A stretch of DNA of 64,000 nucleotides from Chromatocurvus sp964613795 (GCA_964613795.1 CAZTJR010000001.1:332432-396431), one strand, 5' to 3'. Positions 35,017-42,367 are shown, counted from the stretch's first letter. Made by a program: numbers and translations. Notes: a model not told the origin generated them from the letters alone.

Positions 35017-35054
35017 CTAAACCTTACACAAAGTATAGTCCACTTAAATTGACA
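35011..35054. promoter_or_regulatory. paired PpsR/CrtJ operators between bchF and ppsR
   Basis: TGTCAACTAAACCTTACA (35011-35028) is a perfect TGT-N12-ACA site. AGTCCACTTAAATTGACA (35037-35054) matches with one mismatch and is exactly 26 bp away, the same phasing as the crtC/crtE and bchC pairs. The location allows repression of bchF and autoregulation of ppsR. Confidence 0.83.
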
Positions 35055-35120
35055 AAAAGCACTTTCTGGCTTTAACTTATGGTTGCGGACGTGGGAAACT
35101 AAAGCAGGGATAAGGAAGTG

Positions 35121-35126
35121 TATAAT
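35121..35126 (+). promoter_or_regulatory. possible ppsR -10 box
   Basis: A perfect TATAAT, preceded by TG, lies 65 bp before the ppsR ATG. The hexamer 17 bp upstream (ACTAAA) is a poor -35, so the promoter would be weak or activator-dependent. Confidence 0.4.
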
Positions 35127-35190
35127 CGTCGCGCTGCGCCCTTAGAGGCGAAGGTAATCAAAACTAAATTTTTTATTCGGATCCAAATGC

Positions 35191-36573
35191 ATGTTTGTCG
35201 ATTTGGACATATCAGCGCTGGCGAGCCTGCTTGAGAAAGTAGCGGACTTTTCCCTTGTTCTGGACAGGAGTGGCAAGATTGTCGAGTTGGCTCTCAGCAG
35301 CGATGAATTGCAGTCCTACATTGATGAGAGCTGGATCGGTGCTGATCTTGTTGACACGGTAGCGCCTGAAAGCCGCGGCCGCATCACAGAGTATCTGGAG
35401 GCGGCCATTGCTGAACCCGATACGCCAATTCGTGCCGACGTCAATCATCTGCTGGCTGACTCATCGCTGCTGCCCGTGCAGTACCGCATGGTTGCGCCCT
35501 CGGGCGACACTCGCATTCTGGCGGTGGGGCGGGACATGCGCGCTGTCGCCAGCCTGCGTCAGCAGTTGCTCAACGCACAGCAGGCGCTCGAGGCGGATTA
35601 CTGGCGCCTGCGCCAGGTGGAGACGCGCTATCGTCAGCTGTTCGACCTCGTGTCTGAGTCCATTCTGGTGCTCGACGCGGTCAGTCATCGCGTTCTGGAG
35701 GCCAACCCGGCGGCGGCGGAGCTGCTGGGCAGTCAGGGTCAGCGTGTCGTCGGCAAGGCATTTCCGCTCGGTCTGCGCAGTGAAAGTGCGCAGGTCATCA
35801 ATTCGCTGATGCTTGAGGCGCAGTCTGTGGGACGTGCCCACGCATCGGGCCTGCAGCTCGACAACGAGGGCAGTCTGGTGACGGTGGTCATCAGCTATCT
35901 GCGTCAGGCCAACGAAGCGCGTTTCCTGGTGAGAATGGCGCATGAGCAGTTTGCCAGCGCTGGCAGTGATGCCTTGCTGCCCCCCGCGCTGCAGAAGGCA
36001 CCGGATGCCGTTCTGCTGACGGATACCGAGGGTCGCGTTCTGGCGGCAAATCGCGCGTTTGTCGATCTCTCGCAGGTGGTCAATGAAGAGCAGGCGGTAG
36101 GCGTGGTTGCCGATCGCTGGCTCGGCCGTTCCGGTGTGGATCTCAGCGTGCTGTTGAGTAATCTGCGCGAGCGCGGGGCAGTCAAACTGTTCAGTACAGT
36201 GCTGCGCGGTGACTCCGGCGTACATACTGATGTCGAGGTGTCGGCAACACTCGCGGAATCGCCGCAGCGCCCGATGTTCGCTTTCTTCATACGCGACGTC
36301 AGTCGCCGGGTCAGCGCCCAGCAGGCGGTGGGTTCGGGTCTGCCTTCCACGATTGAGCAGATCACCCATCGTGTGGGGCGGCTGCCCCTGAAAGAGCTGG
36401 TGCGGGAGTCCACTGATGTCATTGAGGCAATGTGCATCCGTGCGGCTCTGGAGTTGACTCACGACAACCGGGCGTCTGCCGCCGAGTTGCTCGGCCTGAG
36501 CCGCCAGAGCCTGTACGCAAAGTTGAGGCGCTATGAAATCTCCGGGTTCGAGTCAGACCCGGTTTCGTCCTGA
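35191..36573 (+). CDS. ppsR: PpsR/CrtJ photosynthesis repressor
   Basis: 460 aa. Domain order: N-terminal PAS (about 8-120), coiled-coil/Q-linker (about 122-142), PAS1 (about 143-260), PAS2 (about 268-375), C-terminal Fis-type helix-turn-helix (about 410-455, ASAAELLGLSRQSLYAKLRRYEI). It represses photosynthesis genes by binding paired TGT-N12-ACA sites; many are seen in this window. The only cysteine is Cys415, just before the HTH, matching the redox Cys of CrtJ/PpsR. The second Cys used for an intramolecular disulfide in R. sphaeroides PpsR is absent. No Shine-Dalgarno is visible before ATG 35191. No ppaA/aerR gene lies beside it. Confidence 0.95.
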   Translation: MFVDLDISALASLLEKVADFSLVLDRSGKIVELALSSDELQSYIDESWIGADLVDTVAPESRGRITEYLEAAIAEPDTPIRADVNHLLADSSLLPVQYRMVAPSGDTRILAVGRDMRAVASLRQQLLNAQQALEADYWRLRQVETRYRQLFDLVSESILVLDAVSHRVLEANPAAAELLGSQGQRVVGKAFPLGLRSESAQVINSLMLEAQSVGRAHASGLQLDNEGSLVTVVISYLRQANEARFLVRMAHEQFASAGSDALLPPALQKAPDAVLLTDTEGRVLAANRAFVDLSQVVNEEQAVGVVADRWLGRSGVDLSVLLSNLRERGAVKLFSTVLRGDSGVHTDVEVSATLAESPQRPMFAFFIRDVSRRVSAQQAVGSGLPSTIEQITHRVGRLPLKELVRESTDVIEAMCIRAALELTHDNRASAAELLGLSRQSLYAKLRRYEISGFESDPVSS

Positions 36574-36596
36574 GGCAGATTCTGCGCATCGACCGG

Positions 36597-36649
36597 TGTA
36601 AACTCAATGTGACACTAATTTGCCTAAAAAGTGTCATGAACAATTGACA
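36597..36649. promoter_or_regulatory. two PpsR/CrtJ operators upstream of bchG
   Basis: TGTAAACTCAATGTGACA (36597-36614) and TGTCATGAACAATTGACA (36632-36649), both perfect TGT-N12-ACA sites, 35 bp apart instead of 26. A 7-bp inverted repeat TGACACT (36610-36616) / AGTGTCA (36630-36636) bridges them. The second site ends in the TTGACA of the bchG promoter. Confidence 0.83.
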
Positions 36650-36672
36650 CTTCGGTGCCGGCCTTCTATATT
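36644..36672 (+). promoter_or_regulatory. strong sigma-70 promoter of bchG, apparently leaderless
   Basis: TTGACA (36644-36649), 17 bp spacer, TATATT (36667-36672). Transcription would start near 36679, which is the bchG ATG itself, and no Shine-Dalgarno lies before that ATG. The -35 is part of a PpsR-type operator. Confidence 0.7.
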
Positions 36673-36678
36673 CAGGCA

Positions 36679-37596
36679 ATGCAAATCCCGGAATCAACGC
36701 TCGCCAGACCGACCCGTCCCGACCCGCGGGCCTTTATTCAATTACTCAAGCCGATTACCTGGTTCCCGCCGATGTGGGCCTTCGGCTGCGGCGTCGTGTC
36801 ATCGGGCGTATCACCGGCACAGATGCCCTGGGCGATTGTTGCCGGGGTGCTTCTCGCGGGGCCGATGGTCTGCGGAGCGAGCCAGATAGTGAATGACTGG
36901 TTCGATCGCCATGTCGATGCCATCAATGAACCTGACAGGCCGATTCCCTCAGGTCGCGTCCCCGGCAGGATTGGCCTGTATTACGCGATCATCTGGTCAC
37001 TGTTGTGTCTGCTGCTCGCGGCGACGCTGGGAGCCGTGGTCTTCTGGGCAACCGTGCTCGGTCTGGTGCTGGCATGGGCCTATAGTGCGCCGCCGGCGCG
37101 GTTGAAGCTGAATGGCTGGTGGGGCAACGCCGCTGTCGGATTTTCCTACGAGGGCCTTGCCTGGGTGACCGGTGCCGCGGTGATGCTGGGCGGTGCCATG
37201 CCGGCCAATGAAATTCTTATTCTCGCTGTGCTTTACAGTCTCGGTGCCCACGGCATCATGACGCTGAACGATTTCAAGGCGATTGAGGGCGACCTGCAGC
37301 TGGGCGTGCGCAGTATTCCAGCGCAGCTGGGCCCGGATCGCGCGGCGCGCCTCGCCTGTGTGGTCATGCTGGTGCCGCAGATGACCGTCGCTTTCCTCCT
37401 GCTCGCCTGGGGCAAGGGCGCCTTTGCGGCCGCCATTGGCGTCGGCATGCTGCTTCAGCTCTGGGCGATGCACCGATTGCTGACGGATCCCAAGGGCCTC
37501 GCGCCCTGGTATAACGGTACCGGGGTGACGCTCTACGTGCTGGGTATGCTCGTGGCTGCCTTTGCGGTGCGTGGTCTGCCGGGAGTCGGCGCATGA
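36679..37596 (+). CDS. bchG: bacteriochlorophyll synthase (prenyl transferase)
   Basis: 305 aa UbiA-family membrane prenyltransferase, several hydrophobic segments. The first aspartate motif is in SQIVNDWFDRHVDAINEPDRPIPSG, the second in IMTLNDFKAIEGDLQLGVRS. It attaches geranylgeranyl (or phytyl) to bacteriochlorophyllide a. I chose ATG 36679 (MQIPESTLARPTRP); a GTG at 36655 in the same frame would place the start inside the promoter spacer. It overlaps the next gene as ATGA. Confidence 0.95.
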   Translation: MQIPESTLARPTRPDPRAFIQLLKPITWFPPMWAFGCGVVSSGVSPAQMPWAIVAGVLLAGPMVCGASQIVNDWFDRHVDAINEPDRPIPSGRVPGRIGLYYAIIWSLLCLLLAATLGAVVFWATVLGLVLAWAYSAPPARLKLNGWWGNAAVGFSYEGLAWVTGAAVMLGGAMPANEILILAVLYSLGAHGIMTLNDFKAIEGDLQLGVRSIPAQLGPDRAARLACVVMLVPQMTVAFLLLAWGKGAFAAAIGVGMLLQLWAMHRLLTDPKGLAPWYNGTGVTLYVLGMLVAAFAVRGLPGVGA

Positions 37597-38966
37597 ACCT
37601 GCCGGCGCTGGGCTGGCTCGGCATTGTTCGCCTGGGCCTGGTGCAGACCGCCATCGGCGCGGTCGTTGTCCTCACCACCTCCACGATAAACCGGGTGATG
37701 GTGGTAGAGCTGGCACTGCCAGCCATGATTCCGGGTTTTCTGGTCGCCATTCATCATCTAGTGCAGATGTCCCGGCCCCATTTCGGCCATCGTTCGGATA
37801 TCGGTTGTCGGCGCACCCCCTGGATCATCGGCGGGATGCTTGTGCTTGCTCTGGGCGGCGTGGGTGCCGCTCTGGGGACTGCCATTGCCGGGACGGCCCC
37901 CGGCGTCGGGCTGACGGTGGCCCTGCTGTCGTTCATCGCCATTGGTATGGGCGTCGGTGCCGCCGGGACATCACTGCTGACGCTGTTGTCCCAGCGTGTT
38001 GCCAAAGAGCGCCGCGCCGCCGCCGCCAGTATTGTCTGGATTATGATGATTGCCGGTTTCGCCATTACCGCGACCACAGCTGGCCAGTTCCTTGATCCGT
38101 TTTCGCCCGAGCGGCTGGTTGCAGTCACCGGCACTGTTTCCCTGCTGGCTGTCTGTCTCACCCTTGTCGCGCTGCGCGGCATCGAGGGTGCAGCCCCGCG
38201 AACGCAGGTGCCGACTGCCGACGCAGAAAAGGCGCCGGCTGCCGGCCTGGATTTTCGTGCCGCACTGTCGGAGGTATGGCGCGAGCCGACCGCGCGGCGC
38301 TTCACCCTGTTTGTCTTTGTGTCCATGCTTGCCTATAGCGCGCAGGATCTGATTCTTGAGCCCTATGCGGGCACCGTCTTTGGCATGACGCCGGGCGAAT
38401 CAACGCAAATGGCAGGCATGCAGCACGGCGGGGTGCTGCTCGGTATGTTGCTGGTGGCAGCGACCGGGACCGGCAGACGCCGTTCCGGGGTCGACACGCT
38501 CCGGCTGTGGACGGTGGGCGGCTGCATTGCCTCGGCACTTGCTTTGTTCGGTGTCGCCTTTGGCGGCATGCTGTCAGTGGACTGGCCGCTGCGTCTGAAT
38601 GTTTTTCTGCTCGGCATCGCCAACGGCGCGTTTGCCGTCGCCGCGATCGCGTCCATGATGGCCCTCGCAAGCCGGGGAAGCCGCGGTCGCGACGGCCTGA
38701 GAATGGGGCTCTGGGGTGGCGCTCAGGCAATAGCCTTTGGTCTCGGCGGATTGCTGGGCACGGTTGCCATCGATATTACGCGACAGCTTTTGCAGGAGCC
38801 GGTGTATGCCTACGCACTGGTATTTGCCTGTGAAGCTGTGCTTTTCCTGTACGCGGCGGTGCTGGGTGCTGGAGTGCGCTCCGGGACCACCGCGACATCC
38901 AATGATCACCGCACTGCGCCGGGATTCGGCGACGTTGCCATGGTGGAAGTACTGCACGGGAGGTAA
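37593..38966 (+). CDS. PucC/Bch2-type MFS transporter
   Basis: 457 aa, about 12 membrane helices. VQTAIGAVVVLTTSTINRVMVVELALPAMIPG, the SRPHFGHRSDIGCRRTPWIIGG loop and QDLILEPYAGTVFGMTPGEST place it in the PucC/LhaA/BCH2 (ORF428) group. The gene between bchG and bchP in other purple bacteria belongs to this group. It is thought to act in light-harvesting or pigment delivery; substrate unproved. It overlaps bchG by ATGA and ends 2 bp before bchP. Confidence 0.88.
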   Translation: MNLPALGWLGIVRLGLVQTAIGAVVVLTTSTINRVMVVELALPAMIPGFLVAIHHLVQMSRPHFGHRSDIGCRRTPWIIGGMLVLALGGVGAALGTAIAGTAPGVGLTVALLSFIAIGMGVGAAGTSLLTLLSQRVAKERRAAAASIVWIMMIAGFAITATTAGQFLDPFSPERLVAVTGTVSLLAVCLTLVALRGIEGAAPRTQVPTADAEKAPAAGLDFRAALSEVWREPTARRFTLFVFVSMLAYSAQDLILEPYAGTVFGMTPGESTQMAGMQHGGVLLGMLLVAATGTGRRRSGVDTLRLWTVGGCIASALALFGVAFGGMLSVDWPLRLNVFLLGIANGAFAVAAIASMMALASRGSRGRDGLRMGLWGGAQAIAFGLGGLLGTVAIDITRQLLQEPVYAYALVFACEAVLFLYAAVLGAGVRSGTTATSNDHRTAPGFGDVAMVEVLHGR

Positions 38967-38968
38967 TC

Positions 38969-40165
38969 ATGCAGTCAGTAGAACACTTTGATGTAGTCGT
39001 GGTCGGTGGCGGGCCCTCGGGAGCCACTGCGGCAACTGATCTTGCGCGACTGGGCAAGCGGGTACTGGTGCTGGAGCGGGCATTCCGCATAAAGCCCTGC
39101 GGCGGCGCTATACCGCCGCGGGCCATCGATGACTTTGATATTCCGTCGCATCTTATCGTGGCGAAGATCAAGTCCGCGCGTATGGTCTCTCCCAAGGATG
39201 CGCGCGTCGATATGCCGGTTGGTGATACCTATGTAGGGATGGTCGACCGCGATGTGTTTGATCCCTGGCTCAGGGAGCGGGCACGTGGGGCCGGCGCTGA
39301 AGTGCGCACAGCAACATTCAAGCAGCTAGAGTATCTTGAGGACGGGCTGGCGCGCGTTACCTATCTGGACAAGAACAGCAGTGGTGAGCATTGCTGTGTA
39401 ACGGCTAGCGCCGTCATTGGCGCCGATGGTGCCAAATCCCGTGTGGCCGCCCAGTGTGTTCCCGGCGGCGATCGCATGCGCTGCGTGTTCGCCTACCATG
39501 AGATTGTCGAGGCACCTGCCGCTGACATGGGCGCGGACTATGATCCTCTTCGCTGTGACGTCTGGTACCAGGGCCGTCTATCGCCTGATTTCTACGCGTG
39601 GGTGTTTCCTCACGGCGACAAGGCCAGTATCGGTGTGGGCAGTGAAGAGAAGGGCTTTTCCGCGCCTCACTCGGTAGCGGCCCTGCGCGAGACCGTGGGA
39701 CTGAAAGACGCAAAAACCGTCCGCCGCGAGGGTGCGCCCATCCCGCTCAAGCCCTTGAAGCGATGGGATGATGGGCGTCGCGTACTGCTTGCGGGCGATG
39801 CGGCGGGCGTCGTTGCACCGGCGTCCGGGGAGGGTATCTACTACGCCATGCTGGGTGGTCGACTCGCCGCAGAATCCGTCGCAGAGTTTTTGAATAGTAA
39901 AAACCCTGCGGCTCTGCGCTCTGCGCGCAAGCGGTTTTTACGCGAGCACGGCCGTGTCTTTTTTGTTCTCGGCATCCTCCAGCGCTTCTGGTATTCCAGC
40001 GACAAGCGCAGGGAAAAGTTTGTTGCCATCTGCCGGGACCCCGACGTGCAGTATTTGACATGGCAGGCGTATACCCAGAAAAAATTGGTGCGCGCCAAGC
40101 CCGTGGCGCACCTGCGCATTTTCTTCAAGGATATGGCTCACCTGCTCGGAATGGCGCGAACCTGA
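38969..40165 (+). CDS. bchP: geranylgeranyl reductase
   Basis: 398 aa FAD-dependent reductase. FDVVVVGGGPSGATAATDLARLGKRVLVLER (dinucleotide fold), the FRIKPCGGAIPPRAID region and LLAGDAAGVVAPASGEGIYYAMLGGRLAAE (second FAD motif) are diagnostic. It reduces the geranylgeranyl tail of bacteriochlorophyll to phytyl. GGGAGGTAATC precedes the ATG. Confidence 0.96.
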   Translation: MQSVEHFDVVVVGGGPSGATAATDLARLGKRVLVLERAFRIKPCGGAIPPRAIDDFDIPSHLIVAKIKSARMVSPKDARVDMPVGDTYVGMVDRDVFDPWLRERARGAGAEVRTATFKQLEYLEDGLARVTYLDKNSSGEHCCVTASAVIGADGAKSRVAAQCVPGGDRMRCVFAYHEIVEAPAADMGADYDPLRCDVWYQGRLSPDFYAWVFPHGDKASIGVGSEEKGFSAPHSVAALRETVGLKDAKTVRREGAPIPLKPLKRWDDGRRVLLAGDAAGVVAPASGEGIYYAMLGGRLAAESVAEFLNSKNPAALRSARKRFLREHGRVFFVLGILQRFWYSSDKRREKFVAICRDPDVQYLTWQAYTQKKLVRAKPVAHLRIFFKDMAHLLGMART

Positions 40166-40179
40166 GCCAGGCCTGCGCA

Positions 40180-40455
40180 GTGGAATCAATTCTTACTGTG
40201 CTGGTCTCGCCACAGGTCATTGATCTGATTCTGCTGGCAGTGCTGGCGGAGGGTGCGGGCCTGCTGGTGCTCTATCGTGTCAGCGGTCGTGGCATTCCCC
40301 CGGGCGTCCTGCTGCCCAACCTTGTTGCCGGCGGCTGCCTGTTCCTCGCGCTGAGGCTGGTTCTTTCAGAGGCGGCTGCCAGCTGGGTCGCCCTGGCGCT
40401 GGTGGTTGCACTGATTGCCCATCTCAGTGAGCTGGTTATGCGCTGGCAGCGTTGA
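40180..40455 (+). CDS. small membrane protein downstream of bchP
   Basis: About 91 aa from a GTG at 40180. It has three predicted membrane helices (VIDLILLAVLAEGAGLLVLY, LLPNLVAGGCLFLALRLVL, WVALALVVALIAHLSELV), with basic ends. The frame is open further upstream (to 40060), but that part overlaps bchP and is not membrane-like. I recognise no named family. It lies 14 bp after bchP and before a terminator, so it is probably the last gene of the ppsR/bchG-bchP transcription unit. Confidence 0.6.
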   Translation: MESILTVLVSPQVIDLILLAVLAEGAGLLVLYRVSGRGIPPGVLLPNLVAGGCLFLALRLVLSEAAASWVALALVVALIAHLSELVMRWQR

Positions 40456-40493
40456 CGGCGGAATTCCCGCGGGACCGCTCGTCTACAGAAGTC

Positions 40494-40543
40494 CCTGCAG
40501 CATAGACGGACCGGTAAACCTGCAGCACAGACGGACCGGTAAA
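40494..40543. repeat. two tandem 25-bp repeats
   Basis: Units 40494-40518 and 40519-40543 abut and differ at one position (t at 40503, c at 40528). Each starts CCTGCAGCA and ends GACGGACCGGTAAA. They lie between the small membrane gene and the terminator, in a 177 bp intergenic region. Confidence 0.85.
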
Positions 40544-40556
40544 AAAGAAGGGAACG

Positions 40557-40592
40557 AAAAAAGGCACCGCGGAAACACCGGGCGCCTTTTTT
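40557..40592. terminator. bidirectional terminator between the bchP unit and acsF
   Basis: AAAAAAGGC (40557-40565) pairs with GCCTTTTTT (40584-40592); CACC/GGG inside can extend the stem with one mismatch. A- and T-tracts on the two sides serve both convergent units. Confidence 0.85.
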
Positions 40593-40632
40593 GTCGATCA
40601 GCAGCACTACCCCCTGGCCGTGCTGCTCGTGG

Positions 40633-41709
40633 CTACCAGGCAGGCGCCATGCAGACCGTGTCGGGCAGTTGGTTGGACTTGGTCGGCAGCAGGTAGAGTC
40701 GCGCAAATACCGTGGCACCCCGCACCGTAAGCCAGCCGCGCTTCAGCCCTGCGATCATGCCGCCGCGGGCGCGGGTTTCCTGTATCGCAACATTGATATG
40801 CCGCAGCTTCTCAAGTCCGCGCCGGAACACCGGGTTATCGGTATCCAGCGTCAGCGGGAATACCTGCCGCGTGATCTCGGTGGTAATGTCAAACACGCGG
40901 TAGTCAAACTCGGTGGGATCCATGCCCAGGGCCTCGTAAAGCTGTGGCCGGGTGTGGTCTCTCACATACATGGTGGCGTACACCGCCAGCAGGAAAAAGC
41001 GGATCCACAGCTTGTTAACGCCTCTGAGGAGGTGCGGATGCGAGCGCATGATCAGTGCGAAGGCCTCGCCATGGCGATACTCGTCGTTGCACCACTCCAT
41101 AAACCATTTGAAGATGGGATGGAAACGGTGTTCCGGGTGGCGCTCGAGGTGCCGGTAGATTGTAATGTAACGGGCGTAGCCGATCTTCTCTGACAGATAC
41201 GTCGCGTAGTAGATGTACTTGGGCTTGAAAAACGTGTAATTTTTTTCGCGTTTGAGGAAGCCGAGATCGACAGCAAAGCCGAGGTGTTTGAGGGCGCGAT
41301 TGATAAAGCCGGCATGGCGTGACTCATCACGTGCCATATAGCCCATCAGGTCGGCGATGTCCTTGTTGTCGATGTTTTTCTGAATTTCCTGGTAGAGAAC
41401 GCAGCCCGAGTACTCCGACGTGACGGAACTCACCAGAAAATCGATGAACTCGTCGTGCAGATGTTCGGGAATATTCACACCTTCGGCATCGAAATCGACT
41501 TCTTTGCGGAAGTGATCCCGGTTCTCGTCGCGCTCGAATTCGGCCATCATCTGGTCCCATTCGCGGCGCACGGGCGAGATGTCGAGTTTTTCAAGCTGCG
41601 CATAGTCAGTGCGATAGAATCGTGGTGTCAGCAGTGTATCCTTCGCTTTGGACTGCTCTGCCGTTCGGGCTTTGGTCGATGAGGGGGGGGCGGCTGTCGC
41701 ATCTGTCAT
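40633..41709 (-). CDS. acsF: aerobic magnesium-protoporphyrin IX monomethyl ester cyclase
   Basis: 358 aa di-iron oxygenase forming ring E with O2. Conserved AcsF blocks: TPRFYRTDYAQLEKLDIS, the ExxH iron ligands in MARDESRHAGFINRAL and WCNDEYRHGEAFAL. I chose ATG 41709 (MTDATAAPPS) with GAGG 9 bp upstream; ATG 41733 (MNERGYLT) is an alternative. It stands alone on the minus strand, diverging from the BLUF gene, rather than inside the puh operon where acsF often lies. No bchE is in the window. Confidence 0.95.
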   Translation of the reverse strand: MTDATAAPPSSTKARTAEQSKAKDTLLTPRFYRTDYAQLEKLDISPVRREWDQMMAEFERDENRDHFRKEVDFDAEGVNIPEHLHDEFIDFLVSSVTSEYSGCVLYQEIQKNIDNKDIADLMGYMARDESRHAGFINRALKHLGFAVDLGFLKREKNYTFFKPKYIYYATYLSEKIGYARYITIYRHLERHPEHRFHPIFKWFMEWCNDEYRHGEAFALIMRSHPHLLRGVNKLWIRFFLLAVYATMYVRDHTRPQLYEALGMDPTEFDYRVFDITTEITRQVFPLTLDTDNPVFRRGLEKLRHINVAIQETRARGGMIAGLKRGWLTVRGATVFARLYLLPTKSNQLPDTVCMAPAW

Positions 41710-41765
41710 TGTCAGGTAACCTCTTTCATTCATGCATGTCCACGCTGTGGCGGGCAACGTTGCAG

Positions 41766-41783
41766 TGTAAACTAAACTAGACG
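41766..41783. promoter_or_regulatory. PpsR/CrtJ-like operator between acsF and the BLUF gene
   Basis: TGTAAACTAAACTAGACG matches TGT-N12-ACA except the last base. A further half-site TGTCAAG begins at 41791 (25 bp later), whose partner half (TCT) is poor. The region is AT-rich like the other operators. It could control either divergent gene. Confidence 0.6.
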
Positions 41784-41813
41784 TTACACATGTCAAGTAT
41801 AGGTGTCTATACT
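41784..41813 (+). promoter_or_regulatory. possible promoter of the BLUF gene
   Basis: A good -10, TATACT (41808-41813), with TTACAC (41784-41789) 18 bp upstream as a weak -35 next to the operator. Predicted start near 41820, about 70 nt before the ATG. Confidence 0.45.
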
Positions 41814-41890
41814 GTGATGCTCAAGGTGAATTGCCGGCAGGCGGCATCAGTGCGCGGGGTATGCCCTGTGTCAGGCAGGAGACAGGTTCA

Positions 41891-42367
41891 ATGACAGGCT
41901 CAGCATGCAATTCCACGTCGGACAGTCGTCGCGATGACCGGGGTGATGAACTGTATCACCTGGCCTACGTCAGCACACTGGTATCGCCGATGGCCTCTGA
42001 AACGGTTGTTGAATTGCTGCGCGTTGCCCGGGCCTGTAACGAAATTCGCGGAGTCACCGGGTTGCTGCTGCTTCGCGGTGACTCGTTCTTTCAGGTCCTG
42101 GAGGGGCGTGAGGACGATGTGCACGCTATTTTCGAGCGTGTTGTTGCGGATGAGCGTCATCAACGGATTGAAGTCCTGTTCGAAGAGCCGCTGGCGGAAC
42201 GTGAGTTTGGCGATTGGCGGATGGGCTTTGTTGAGCTGGATGGAGTCGACGTCAGTGAGCTGGAGGGGGTCTCGGACTTTCTCAGCCGGGACGTTGATCC
42301 GCGCGAAATGTTTACCCACCTCACCCGCAGCAAGCGCCTGATGCTGATGTTCCGGCAGATGTGCTAG
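41891..42367 (+). CDS. short BLUF-domain blue-light photoreceptor
   Basis: 158 aa. A BLUF domain (flavin-binding, blue-light sensing) spans about residues 20-118. The key residues are Tyr26 (HLAYVS), Asn50 (ARACNEI), Gln68 (SFFQVLEG), Trp109 and Met111 (GDWRMGF). Their spacing is the same as Tyr21/Asn45/Gln63/Trp104/Met106 of AppA. The C-terminal ~40 residues are short and end in Cys158; there is no SCHIC/haem domain, EAL or GGDEF partner, so it must signal by protein contact. I chose ATG 41891 with AGGAG 9 bp upstream; an open frame reaches 41831. It diverges from acsF and converges with the next gene; the two stop codons share CTAG. Role in controlling PpsR is an inference. Confidence 0.93.
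   Translation: MTGSACNSTSDSRRDDRGDELYHLAYVSTLVSPMASETVVELLRVARACNEIRGVTGLLLLRGDSFFQVLEGREDDVHAIFERVVADERHQRIEVLFEEPLAEREFGDWRMGFVELDGVDVSELEGVSDFLSRDVDPREMFTHLTRSKRLMLMFRQMC

Noticed and set aside
35461..36462. 333-codon minus-strand frame opposite ppsR
   Set aside because: Antisense shadow of ppsR; His/Arg/Gln-rich composition and no ribosome site.
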